From JABDLO01 sp041749255 (GTDB lineage Bacteria > Bacteroidota > Bacteroidia > Chitinophagales > Saprospiraceae): a stretch of DNA of 64,000 nucleotides. This document shows, in pieces, positions 34,608-43,470 of this stretch. The position numbers and the translations under genes were made by a program. The DNA lies in contig JBGTBR010000028.1 of NCBI GenBank assembly GCA_041749255.1, forward strand, positions 1 through 64,000, written 5' to 3'. Each line of letters starts with the position of its first letter. Position 1 is the first letter of the stretch. A model generated the notes under the pieces. That model had not been told where the DNA came from and did not search any database. It saw only the letters and a program-made list of their open reading frames with translations.

Positions 34608-36278
34608 ATGAAACAAAAAAATAAATACAGTCGTCACGTAACCCAGGATCCGACGCAACCTGCGGCAAAAGCTATGTTGCATGCTACAGGTCTCACAAAT
34701 GAGGATCTTGAAAAACCTCAGGTAGGCATTGTTAGTATGGGATGGGAAGGAAATCCCTGCAATATGCACCTAAATGACCTTGCAAAGGATATTAAAAGTT
34801 CAGTTCAGGATGCCGGGTTGATAGGGCTTATATTTCATACTATAGGTGTCAGTGATGGCATATCGATGGGTACTGCAGGTATGCGGTTTTCACTTCCTTC
34901 CAGAGATATAATTGCAGATTCTATTGAAACAGTCGTTTCAGCTCAGTGGTACGATGGTGTCATCACCGTAGTGGGATGTGATAAAAATATGCCAGGAGCC
35001 ATGATGGCACTGGGCCGGCTCAACAGGCCTGGCTTAGTCATGTATGGAGGCACAATAGCCCCCGGCTGTCATGCAGGGAAAAATCTCGATGTGATATCGG
35101 CATTTGAAGCTTTGGGTCAGAAAGCAGCTGGTAGAATAGATGAAGAAACGTTTTCTCAAATCATTCAAAAAGCGTGTCCGGGTCCCGGTGCCTGCGGAGG
35201 TATGTATACCGCAAATACTATGGCCTCAGCCATTGAAGCTATGGGGATGTCATTGCCATACAACAGCTCCAATCCCGCTATTAGCAATGATAAAAAGATA
35301 GAATGCCTATATATAGGAAGGTCAATTGATCTGCTTCTGGAAAGAGATATAAAACCTTCTGACATTGTAACCAGGAAGAGTATGGAAAATGCCGTCAGGC
35401 TTATTACAGTGTTGGGCGGATCTACCAATGCCGTCCTTCATCTTATCGCCATTGCCCACGCATTTGAAATCGACTTCACTTTAAATGATTTTCAGTCATG
35501 GTGCCAATCTACTCCTTTTTTAGCCGACCTCAAGCCGAGTGGCAAGTATGTTATGCAGGATTTGCATGAAGTGGGAGGTATACCCGGAGTAATGAAAATG
35601 ATGCTAAAAGAAGGTCTTCTCGACGGAAACCCTCTTACAGTTACCGGAAAGACAATAGGTGAAAATCTGGAAGATCTCCAACCTCTTAGTCAGGGACAAA
35701 AAGTGATTTACCCCATTCACCACCCAGTAAAACCTACTGGCCATATTCAAATTCTTTATGGAAATTTAGCAAAGGAAGGCAGTGTAGCCAAGATCACGGG
35801 TAAAGAAGGCCTGGTTTTTAGGGGGAAAGCCAGGGTTTTTGATTCTGAAGAACTCGCCAATGAGGCCATTCAAAATGGGAAAATCAGCCAGGGCTCTGTT
35901 ATAGTAATTCGCTTTTGCGGTCCTAAAGGGGCTCCTGGAATGCCTGAAATGCTTAAACCAACTTCTTCTATCATGGGTGCAGGACTGGGTGGAGAAGTTG
36001 CACTTATTACCGATGGAAGGTTTTCAGGCGGAACCCACGGATTTGTAGTAGGCCACATTACGCCTGAGGCATATAGCGGAGGTGTCATAGCCTTAATCGA
36101 AGACGGAGATACCATCCTTATCGATGCGGAGAGGAATACAATCGATGTAGATCTTACAGATGAAGAGTTGGAACAACGCAAAAAATTATGGAAGATTCCT
36201 GATGATAACATAAAAGGAATGTTAAAAAAATATAGAGACAGTGTCAGTACAGCTTCTAAAGGCTGTGTGACCTGCTAA
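34608..36278 (+). CDS. ilvD: Dihydroxy-acid dehydratase
   Basis: IlvD dehydrates 2,3-dihydroxy acids to 2-oxoisovalerate and 2-oxo-3-methylvalerate. The 556-residue product carries the Fe-S cluster and metal ligands in VGCDKNMPGAMMALGRLNRP and ACPGPGACGGMYTANTMASAIEAMG, and the C-terminal GEVALITDGRFSGGTHGFVVGHITPEA. Length is that of the short bacterial form. It is the first structural gene after the attenuator and is followed by ilvB after 17 bases. ATG 34608 was chosen; ATG at 34598 is closed by a stop two codons later. Confidence 0.97.
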   Translation: MKQKNKYSRHVTQDPTQPAAKAMLHATGLTNEDLEKPQVGIVSMGWEGNPCNMHLNDLAKDIKSSVQDAGLIGLIFHTIGVSDGISMGTAGMRFSLPSRDIIADSIETVVSAQWYDGVITVVGCDKNMPGAMMALGRLNRPGLVMYGGTIAPGCHAGKNLDVISAFEALGQKAAGRIDEETFSQIIQKACPGPGACGGMYTANTMASAIEAMGMSLPYNSSNPAISNDKKIECLYIGRSIDLLLERDIKPSDIVTRKSMENAVRLITVLGGSTNAVLHLIAIAHAFEIDFTLNDFQSWCQSTPFLADLKPSGKYVMQDLHEVGGIPGVMKMMLKEGLLDGNPLTVTGKTIGENLEDLQPLSQGQKVIYPIHHPVKPTGHIQILYGNLAKEGSVAKITGKEGLVFRGKARVFDSEELANEAIQNGKISQGSVIVIRFCGPKGAPGMPEMLKPTSSIMGAGLGGEVALITDGRFSGGTHGFVVGHITPEAYSGGVIALIEDGDTILIDAERNTIDVDLTDEELEQRKKLWKIPDDNIKGMLKKYRDSVSTASKGCVTC

Positions 36279-36295
36279 ATGTAAAATATTAAATC

Positions 36296-38032
36296 ATGAG
36301 GACACATTTATTGACAAAGCCGAAAAAGAATGCTGTAAAAATCGAAACGGTTTCAGGAGCTGAAGCATTACTTAAGTGTCTGCTCGAAGAAGGTGTAGAT
36401 ATTATTTTTGGTTATCCCGGAGGGGCAATCATGCCCGTATATGACGCACTGTACTTTTATCAGGACCGATTGAAGCATATATTGACCAGGCACGAACAAG
36501 GTGCCATCCATGCCGCTCAGGGATATGCCCGGGTACAACGTAAACCGGGTGTGTGTATTGCCACTTCGGGTCCCGGAGCTACCAACCTTTTTACTGGATT
36601 GGGGGACGCTTTGATGGATTCAACCCCATTGGTTTGCATTACTGGTCAGGTGTTCAGCCATCTTTTGGGATCAGATGCTTTTCAGGAAGTGGACGTCATT
36701 GGATGTACCACTTCAATTACCAAATGGAATTACCAGGTAATGCATGCTCAGGAAATACCTTACATCATGGCAAAGGCTTTTCATGTTGCCAATACAGGTC
36801 GACCCGGCCCTGTACTCATCGATATCACCAAGGATGCACAGTTGGAAATGATGAATTATTCCTATGAAAAAACTCCTATGGTCAGGAGTTATTTACCAAA
36901 ACCCATTATTGATTTAGAGAAAGTTAAAAAGGCAGCTAAGATTATAAATGAAGCCAATCAGCCGATGATTCTGGCTGGACATGGCATTCAGATCGCAGGA
37001 GCACGAGATTCGTTCCTTAACCTGGTGGAAAAGTCTGGAATTCCAGTAGGATGTACTATACACGGTTTATCAACTATACCTAAAGACCATCCTTTTTATA
37101 TGGGTATGCTGGGTATGCACGGCAACGTAGGTCCCAATAAACTGACCAATGAATGCGACGTGCTTATTGCTATCGGAATGCGATTCGATGACAGGGTGAC
37201 CGGAAATCTTACCCGTTATGCCCGGCAGGCTCAGGTTATACATATAGAGATAGACCCATCAGAAATCGATAAAAATGTAAAAACACATGTAGCCATCAAT
37301 GCAGATGCCAAAGATGCCATCGATGCACTCATACCGCTACTCGAACCCAAAAGATACCCTGCCTGGTATGAGAAATTCAGAAAGTTTGATGATGAAGAAT
37401 ACACTAAAGTGATCAGTAGGGATCTCGATAAAGCCAATAACAAGTTTATCACAATGGGTAGAGTTGTAAAGGCAGTATCTGAACAAACGAATGGGCAAGC
37501 CATAGTCGTGACGGATGTGGGTCAACATCAAATGGCTGCTGCCCGGTATTACGATTATCTGGGGAAAGACCAATGGGTTTCTTCCGGGGGAGCGGGAACA
37601 ATGGGATTTGGTCTTCCTGCTTCTATAGGTGCAAAATTGGGATCACCTGAAAGAGAAGTTGTAGCTTTTATCGGAGATGGAGGCTTCCAAATGACAATTC
37701 AGGAGTTAGGGGTATTATCACAGTGGAATATACCAGTTAAGATCGTGCTATTGGATAATGAATTCCTGGGCATGGTGCGCCAGTGGCAGGAGTTGTTTTT
37801 TGAGAAAAGGTACAGTGCTGTAGAATTAAAGAATCCTGATTTTGTAAAAATTGGTGAAGGATTTGGCGTCAATGGTAGAAAAATTACTAAACCTGAAGAG
37901 TTAGATGATGCTATTACAGAGATGCTTAACTATGATGGACCATATCTTCTCCACATCATGGTGCATAAAGAAGAAAATGTATTTCCTATGATAGCTTCAG
38001 GGAAGGCAGTAGACGAAATTGTAATGGAATAA
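36296..38032 (+). CDS. ilvB: Acetolactate synthase, large (catalytic) subunit
   Basis: A thiamine- and FAD-dependent synthase of 578 residues. The N-terminal domain has the catalytic Glu in GYPGGAIMPVYDALY...RHEQGAIHAAQGYAR and the GPGATNLFTGLGDALMDS loop; the middle part binds FAD (MRFDDRVTGN); the C-terminal ThDP site is AFIGDGGFQMTIQELGVLSQWNIPVKIVLLDN. It produces acetolactate and acetohydroxybutyrate for Val/Leu and Ile. The regulatory subunit gene follows, so this is the biosynthetic enzyme and not a catabolic one. Confidence 0.97.
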   Translation: MRTHLLTKPKKNAVKIETVSGAEALLKCLLEEGVDIIFGYPGGAIMPVYDALYFYQDRLKHILTRHEQGAIHAAQGYARVQRKPGVCIATSGPGATNLFTGLGDALMDSTPLVCITGQVFSHLLGSDAFQEVDVIGCTTSITKWNYQVMHAQEIPYIMAKAFHVANTGRPGPVLIDITKDAQLEMMNYSYEKTPMVRSYLPKPIIDLEKVKKAAKIINEANQPMILAGHGIQIAGARDSFLNLVEKSGIPVGCTIHGLSTIPKDHPFYMGMLGMHGNVGPNKLTNECDVLIAIGMRFDDRVTGNLTRYARQAQVIHIEIDPSEIDKNVKTHVAINADAKDAIDALIPLLEPKRYPAWYEKFRKFDDEEYTKVISRDLDKANNKFITMGRVVKAVSEQTNGQAIVVTDVGQHQMAAARYYDYLGKDQWVSSGGAGTMGFGLPASIGAKLGSPEREVVAFIGDGGFQMTIQELGVLSQWNIPVKIVLLDNEFLGMVRQWQELFFEKRYSAVELKNPDFVKIGEGFGVNGRKITKPEELDDAITEMLNYDGPYLLHIMVHKEENVFPMIASGKAVDEIVME

Positions 38033-38055
38033 GATAACTACAAAAAATATTGGAG

Positions 38056-38589
38056 ATGCAAGAATTTACTTTAACGGTTTTTTGTGAAAACAGGACTGGA
38101 CTAATGGCTAGAATTGTGAGTATTATTACCCGAAGGCATTACAATATAGAGAGCTTTTCAGCTTCACAGTCGTCTATAGAAGGCATTTACCGGTTTACCA
38201 TAATGTTGATACTGGAAGAGGAACAAGTGCGAAAACTCATAACCCAGATAGAAAAACAAGTGGATGTACTTAAGGCATTTTATTATAAAAACGATGAGAT
38301 CATTTACCAGGAAATAGCCCTGTACAAAGTTCCTTCAGATGTTTTTTTTGGTAGTGATAAAGTTGAGAGAATCGTACGAAATCACAATGCCCGCGTACTT
38401 ACCATCGAGCCTGAATTTATTGTAATAGAAAAAACAGGGCATCAGTCGGAGACTGAAAGCCTTCTCAATGAACTCAGGGAAATTGGAATATACGAATTTG
38501 TACGCTCGGGAAGAATTGCTATTACCAAACCTATGGAAAATCTGAACAGATATCTTAAAAGTGTCAATCAGTACAAGGCACAAGCATAA
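38056..38589 (+). CDS. ilvN: Acetolactate synthase, small (regulatory) subunit
   Basis: A 177-residue regulatory subunit starting at ATG 38056; an in-frame TTG two codons upstream (38050) is possible. The N-terminal ACT domain is clear: FTLTVFCENRTGLMARIVSIITRRHYNIESFSAS, where valine binds in known enzymes, followed by KQVDVLKAFYY and a C-terminal ACT-like domain. It activates the IlvB subunit and mediates valine feedback in the family. It is 23 bases after ilvB and 37 bases before ilvC. The size fits the IlvN/IlvH group. Confidence 0.93.
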   Translation: MQEFTLTVFCENRTGLMARIVSIITRRHYNIESFSASQSSIEGIYRFTIMLILEEEQVRKLITQIEKQVDVLKAFYYKNDEIIYQEIALYKVPSDVFFGSDKVERIVRNHNARVLTIEPEFIVIEKTGHQSETESLLNELREIGIYEFVRSGRIAITKPMENLNRYLKSVNQYKAQA

Positions 38590-38626
38590 ATATTATTACC
38601 ATTCATATAAATTAAAACAGTAGAAA

Positions 38627-39673
38627 ATGGCAAAATTGAATTTTGGAGGAGTTGAAGAAAATGTGATGACCAGGGATGAATTTCCGCTGGATAAGGCAAG
38701 GGCAGCAATGAAAAATGAAACCATCGCTATCATTGGATATGGAGTTCAAGGCCCGGGACAGGCATTAAATCTAAAAGATAACGGGTTTAATGTCATCATA
38801 GGCCAGAGGAAAAAATCCGGATCATGGGATAAAGCAGTAGCCGATGGTTTTGTACCCGGCGAAACTTTGTTTGATATTGAGGAAGCTGTCACCAGAGGCA
38901 CCATTATTCAGTACCTTTTATCCGATGCTGCTCAAATTGAAGTATGGCCGAGGATAAAGCCCCACCTGACAAAGGGAAAGGCCTTGTACTTTTCACATGG
39001 ATTTGGCATCACATTTAAAGAAAGGACTGGTATCATCCCACCAGCGGATATTGATGTTATACTTGTTGCTCCTAAGGGGTCGGGAACTTCCTTGAGAAGA
39101 TTGTTTTTAGCGGGCAAAGGATTAAATTCTTCGTATGCTATTTTCCAGGATGCGACAGGCAGAGCCAAAGAAAGAGTCATATCCCTGGGGATTGGGATTG
39201 GTTCCGGCTATTTATTTGAAACGGATTTCAGGAAGGAAGTATACTCTGATCTTACAGGCGAGAGAGGCACGCTTATGGGAGCCATTCAGGGCCTTTTTGC
39301 TGCACAGTACGAATTATTGCGAAGCCGTGGCCATTCACCATCAGAGGCCTTTAACGAAACTGTGGAAGAAGCCACCGAATCGCTCTACCCACTTATAGCA
39401 GAAAATGGTATGGATTGGATGTACGCCAATTGTAGTACCACAGCACAAAGAGGAGCACTGGACTGGTGGAAGAAGTTTAGAGATGCTGTAAAACCTGTAT
39501 TTGAAGAATTGTACGACAGTGTAGAGGCGGGAACGGAGGCTCAAAAGTCCATTGATTCAAACAGTCAGGCCGACTATAGGGTCAAATTGGAAAAAGAACT
39601 CAAGGAATTAAGGGAATCTGAAATGTGGCAGACGGGTAAAACAGTGCGAAATCTTAGACCTAAAGTGTCATAA
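38627..39673 (+). CDS. ilvC: Ketol-acid reductoisomerase (fungal-like class I)
   Basis: IlvC rearranges and reduces acetohydroxy acids with NADPH and magnesium. The 348-residue protein has the Rossmann loop AIIGYGVQGPGQALNLKDNG followed by the phosphate-binding QRKKSGSW, the LLSDAAQIEVWPRIKPHLTKGKALYFSHGFGI helix, the metal-binding SDLTGERGTLMG and the catalytic NETVEEATESLYPLI. From memory of the family, the stretches after the Rossmann loop match yeast Ilv5 more than E. coli or B. subtilis IlvC, so this belongs to the group shared by Bacteroidota and fungi. It ends 10 bases before ilvA. Confidence 0.95.
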   Translation: MAKLNFGGVEENVMTRDEFPLDKARAAMKNETIAIIGYGVQGPGQALNLKDNGFNVIIGQRKKSGSWDKAVADGFVPGETLFDIEEAVTRGTIIQYLLSDAAQIEVWPRIKPHLTKGKALYFSHGFGITFKERTGIIPPADIDVILVAPKGSGTSLRRLFLAGKGLNSSYAIFQDATGRAKERVISLGIGIGSGYLFETDFRKEVYSDLTGERGTLMGAIQGLFAAQYELLRSRGHSPSEAFNETVEEATESLYPLIAENGMDWMYANCSTTAQRGALDWWKKFRDAVKPVFEELYDSVEAGTEAQKSIDSNSQADYRVKLEKELKELRESEMWQTGKTVRNLRPKVS

Positions 39674-39683
39674 TACTAGTATA

Positions 39684-40967
39684 ATGAATAGTAATGAGCG
39701 CATCATGACCACAGCAACGACAAACAGTCTGATCCCAATCACTTCCATACTGGAAGCTGTTGAGAGGTTGCAGCCTGTGGTCATGCGCACACCATTGCAT
39801 AAAAACCATAATCTTTCAAAAAAATATGGTTGTCAGATCTTTCTCAAAAGGGAGGATATGCAGACTGTGAGATCATTTAAGATAAGGGGTGCCTATAATA
39901 AAATCGCTTCCTTGAGTCATGAAGAACTGAAAGAAGGAGTCATCTGTGCAAGTGCGGGTAATCATGCTCAGGGGGTAGCCTTTGCCTGTGCACGGCTAGA
40001 AGTAAAAGGATTGATTTATATGCCCACCACCACTCCCAATCAAAAAATTAGTAAAGTCAGGCATTTTGGTGGAAACTTCGTCGATATAGTACTTTATGGA
40101 GACACTTATGATGATGCTCAGCAAGCAGCCCTGGCTAAAGCGAAGGATACAGGAGCTGCCTTTATCCATCCCTTTAATGATGATACTGTTATAGCCGGCC
40201 AGGGAACAGTAGGAGTGGAGATCGATGAAGATATGGTGGAAAATGTCGATTTCCTGGTCATTGCAGTAGGTGGTGGTGGCCTGATATCGGGAGTTGGGTC
40301 CTACTTTAAAACAGTAAGTCCTTTTACCAAAATTATTGGAGTAGAATCTGAGGGAGCTCCTGCTATGACTCGTTCCCTGGAAGAAGGAAGTCTTGTGACG
40401 CTAAAAAAAATTGACTCATTTGCCGATGGTATAGCGGTGCGTAAAGTAGGAGAGAAAACCTTTGCATATGCCCGTCAGGTAGTAGACAAAATGGTGACTG
40501 TCCCTGAAGGGAAGATTTGTTCGACCATACTGAGTTTGTATAATGACGAAGCCATTGTCGTAGAGCCTGCGGGAGCTATAGGTGTGGCCGCCCTCGACGA
40601 ACTCAAGAATGAAATTAAAGGAAAAAATGTGGTGATTATCTTGTGCGGAGGCAATAATGATATATCGCGCACTGCAGAAATCAGGGAGAGATCACTTCTT
40701 TGGGAGGGAAAAAAACACTATTTTATCATTCGCTTCCCACAGAGGGCAGGTGCTTTACGTGATTTTCTTCACGTACTTGGGCCAGATGATGATATCGCCC
40801 ATTTTGAATATACAAAAAAACGCAACAGTGAAACTGGACCGGCTCTTGTTGGGATCGAATTGAAACGCAAAGAAGATTATGAGGCACTGATTACCAGGAT
40901 GGAAGAACAAGGTATTCAATTTTTAGCCATCAATAACGATCCTATGTTATTTGAAATGTTGGTATGA
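39684..40967 (+). CDS. ilvA: Threonine ammonia-lyase, biosynthetic
   Basis: A PLP enzyme of 427 residues that deaminates threonine to 2-oxobutyrate, the entry to isoleucine. The PLP lysine is Lys66 in VRSFKIRGAYNK, with the Ser/Gly loops CASAGNHAQGVAFAC and AVGGGGLISGVG. The C-terminal 90 residues form one ACT-like regulatory domain (RFPQRAGALRDFLHVLGPDDDIAHFEY), as in the B. subtilis enzyme, where isoleucine feedback acts; E. coli IlvA has two such domains. It is the last gene of the ilv group, and a later in-frame ATG at 39705 could also be the start. Confidence 0.94.
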   Translation: MNSNERIMTTATTNSLIPITSILEAVERLQPVVMRTPLHKNHNLSKKYGCQIFLKREDMQTVRSFKIRGAYNKIASLSHEELKEGVICASAGNHAQGVAFACARLEVKGLIYMPTTTPNQKISKVRHFGGNFVDIVLYGDTYDDAQQAALAKAKDTGAAFIHPFNDDTVIAGQGTVGVEIDEDMVENVDFLVIAVGGGGLISGVGSYFKTVSPFTKIIGVESEGAPAMTRSLEEGSLVTLKKIDSFADGIAVRKVGEKTFAYARQVVDKMVTVPEGKICSTILSLYNDEAIVVEPAGAIGVAALDELKNEIKGKNVVIILCGGNNDISRTAEIRERSLLWEGKKHYFIIRFPQRAGALRDFLHVLGPDDDIAHFEYTKKRNSETGPALVGIELKRKEDYEALITRMEEQGIQFLAINNDPMLFEMLV

Positions 40968-41154
40968 TTGAAAAAGTAGGGTATGCATTCGCGAAATTAT
41001 AGAATAAAATAGTGATGTCAAAATTCCCAGAGCAGTTATCCGGGTGTGGGAAGGGAGCAGACGGCTCATTGGTAGCCCATCAGGAATTTTATTGTCCTTC
41101 ACAAGGCGGCACAATGGTGTGCTCGCATCGTTTGCATTCCAAGAAGTAATACGG
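40968..41154. other. Convergent gap with a possible 44-residue protein or structured RNA
   Basis: Between ilvA and the convergent panC lies a stretch richer in G and C than other gaps. It has an open frame from ATG 41015 to TAA 41149 whose product would contain Cys 11, 27 and 36 and several Gly/Ser/His residues. It also has a hairpin: GCG-GCACA (41106-41113) against TGTGC-t-CGC (41118-41126), eight pairs with one bulged base. No T tract follows on either strand. It is not clear which reading, if either, is real. Confidence 0.3.
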
Positions 41155-42045
41155 TTATAGATTTCTTTCGTCTTTTAAAATCACATTATCAATCAGACGA
41201 ACATTCTCAACCCGGACGGCAGTGCACGCTACTACATACTTATGTTCATCAAAATGTTGTATTTCCTGGAGAGTATATCCGTCGACGATCTCAAAATATT
41301 CCGGCGAAAATTCAGCACTATTGAGCATCTTAAGAGCCATCGCTGATAATTCTGAGGGATTTTGATTCGGCAATGATTTTTTAACTTCACAAAGTGTGTG
41401 GTATATGTATCCAGCTTTATTTCGGGCAGCCTGAGAAAGAAGGGCATTGCGACTACTCATGGCCAGGCCATTTTCTTCTCTGACAATTGGACATACAACC
41501 AACTGTACGGGCAATTGAAGCTTTTCGATCATATGCTGAATAATGGTAAACTGTTGAAAATCTTTTTGACCCATGTATAATTGATCGGGTTCAACAATAT
41601 CCAAGAGTCTTTTAACCACCCTTACCATACCGCTAAAATGTCCCGGGCGGTATTTTCCTTCCATAACAGCATCAAGACCATTGAGTGGGAAGGTGTAAAA
41701 ATTAATTTTATCTTCATTGGGGTAGACTTCATTGACTGAAGGAGTAAATACAATGTGGGTTCCTGATGACGAAAGAAGACTTAGATCTGATTTCAATGCC
41801 CTGGGGTATCTCTTTAAATCTCCAGGGTCATTAAATTGAGCAGGATTGATAAATATTGAAGCCACAGTTACATCCGATCGTTTATTGCTTTCATTGATTA
41901 AAGATATATGACCTTTATGCAAGGCTCCCATAGTGGGGGCAAAACCGATGGTCTTGCCATCTTTCCTTTCCCGTTGAAGCTCTTTTCGCAATGAAGTAAC
42001 CCGGGTTTTTCTTTTCATCTTAAGATATTGGCTTTTATATGACAC
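41155..42045 (-). CDS. panC: Pantothenate synthetase
   Basis: PanC joins pantoate and beta-alanine using ATP, the last step to pantothenate. The 296-residue product has the nucleotide-binding APTMGALHKGHISLI motif (HIGH-like), SIFINPAQF, the pantoate-site stretch KYRPGHFSGMVRVVKRLLDIV, YMGQKDFQQFTIIQHMI and the MSSRNALL loop. The N-terminal 30 residues are slightly longer than usual, and an internal ATG at about residue 10 is an alternative start. It stands alone; panB and panD are not in the window. The other pathway input, 2-oxoisovalerate, is made by the neighbouring ilv genes. Confidence 0.95.
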   Translation of the reverse strand: MSYKSQYLKMKRKTRVTSLRKELQRERKDGKTIGFAPTMGALHKGHISLINESNKRSDVTVASIFINPAQFNDPGDLKRYPRALKSDLSLLSSSGTHIVFTPSVNEVYPNEDKINFYTFPLNGLDAVMEGKYRPGHFSGMVRVVKRLLDIVEPDQLYMGQKDFQQFTIIQHMIEKLQLPVQLVVCPIVREENGLAMSSRNALLSQAARNKAGYIYHTLCEVKKSLPNQNPSELSAMALKMLNSAEFSPEYFEIVDGYTLQEIQHFDEHKYVVACTAVRVENVRLIDNVILKDERNL

Positions 42046-42107
42046 ATACTAAAAACTGAGATCATTCCGCTTACGATAAGGCAATGCTAAAAGAATATAT
42101 TTCATAG

Positions 42108-43184
42108 TCAAAATTGTTCATACCACTTGCGTATAATTTTTTCAGCCAATTTGCCCTGAGGTGTGTAATCCCTTTCAGGATACCCTTCATGACCTTTCAT
42201 TTCAGGAAACCATTTCCATAAAAATCCTCCGGCCCAAAAGGATTCCTGGTTAAAGGTAGAGAGTAAAGCGTAATAAGCATTGGCCTGAGCTTCCTCATTA
42301 ATGGGAAGGGACTTAACATCTTTTTCAAGAAGCCAGGTTTCTCCTGCGCATCCATCTACTGATAAATATCCGTATTCGGTAAACAAGATCTGTTTTTCAT
42401 GTTTCTCTGCAAATTTTTTAAGTTGTCTGACCACTGGTTTCCATTTCTTTTGCAAAACAAAAACTGAAGGTTGCTTATGATGGGATATGGGGAAATACGC
42501 ACTTATACCGATATAATCCATCATATCCCACAAAGGGAAATCACGGTAATGATCCCAATTGGCTGAATAAGTAAGTTTACCAGAATAAGTTGACCGTATC
42601 TTTGCAGTGAGCTTACGCCAAAACTCTTCTCTTTTTATGATTGCAAATTTGTATTCTGTTCCTATGCAAAATATGTCAACTTGCATTTCCTCCGCAATAC
42701 ATACAAGGTTTATAATATATTCTTCGTAGGATTTTTCCCAAATTAACCAGTCTTCCTCTTTGGTGAAATTCATGTCTCCTACCCAGCCTCCGGGAATATA
42801 AACCTGCGGTTTTAGCATAACTTTCAACCCCGAATTTTTCGCTTCTTCAATGGTTTGTCTTATACCTTCAGGAGTTTCACCCCACCACTGCCTTCTATGG
42901 CTATATCTTACCATAGGTTCGCCCTTGTGACTAAAAGCAAATGGGACAATGGCAATCCAACCGGCATTTAATTCTTTTATTTCTTGAAAGGGATTTTGAC
43001 CGAAGGGCTGGGGAGGTGCCACCAAGGTAATTCCGGAAACTTTTTCTTCAGTATTGAAACGTTTTTCCGCAGTGTGTCGAAGAGATATAAAAAGTAGTGG
43101 GCCGGAGAGTAAACACATTAACAATGCCCATTTAATATTTGGATATTTGTATGACGATTTTTTGTGAAGCCACGTAGGATACAT
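42108..43184 (-). CDS. GH113-like glycoside hydrolase, membrane-anchored
   Basis: A 358-residue TIM-barrel hydrolase. An N-terminal hydrophobic segment (about 18-36) suggests a signal anchor. The body shows barrel strands (GWIAIVPFAF, GLKVMLKPQVYIPGGWVGD) and two probable catalytic glutamates: Glu177 in FCIGTEYKF and Glu270 in ILFTEYGY, the pattern I associate with family GH113 (beta-mannanases) and clan A hydrolases. It has GISAYFP and a final GGFLWKW strand. The substrate is not established; GH113 relatives in Bacteroidota are mostly uncharacterised. The gene is followed by panC on the same strand after 62 bases; no link is apparent. Confidence 0.7.
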   Translation of the reverse strand: MYPTWLHKKSSYKYPNIKWALLMCLLSGPLLFISLRHTAEKRFNTEEKVSGITLVAPPQPFGQNPFQEIKELNAGWIAIVPFAFSHKGEPMVRYSHRRQWWGETPEGIRQTIEEAKNSGLKVMLKPQVYIPGGWVGDMNFTKEEDWLIWEKSYEEYIINLVCIAEEMQVDIFCIGTEYKFAIIKREEFWRKLTAKIRSTYSGKLTYSANWDHYRDFPLWDMMDYIGISAYFPISHHKQPSVFVLQKKWKPVVRQLKKFAEKHEKQILFTEYGYLSVDGCAGETWLLEKDVKSLPINEEAQANAYYALLSTFNQESFWAGGFLWKWFPEMKGHEGYPERDYTPQGKLAEKIIRKWYEQF

Positions 43185-43360
43185 TACATTTTTATTTAAT
43201 AAATAATAAAATTATAATTTATAAAAACTTGTAAGTCAATAATAAGAAAATTTGAAACAGAACTATTTACATACGCTACCAAAATTTTTTATAGATTCTA
43301 TTAAGTTGGCAAGATATATGCAATTCCAATAGTATTCAGTAACATTTGGTGAAATGTAGC

Positions 43361-43397
43361 AAAAAAGGCCGGTAGCGGGAAACTGTCGGTCTTTTTT
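43361..43397 (-). terminator. Terminator of the chaperone gene group (bidirectional form)
   Basis: A hairpin with A-rich and T-rich ends: AAAAAAGGCCGGTAG (43361-43375) against CTGTCGGTCTTTTTTT (43383-43398 region) with G-U pairs. Read on the minus strand it ends in a run of U's and follows the last SurA-like gene by about 75 bases. The symmetrical tails would also let it work in the other direction. Confidence 0.75.
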
Positions 43398-43470
43398 TAT
43401 TGAAGAGAATCTAAATATTGACTTAAAGGAGAAAATAGGGTATAGGATTGGCTTACCTATTTTGAATAGA

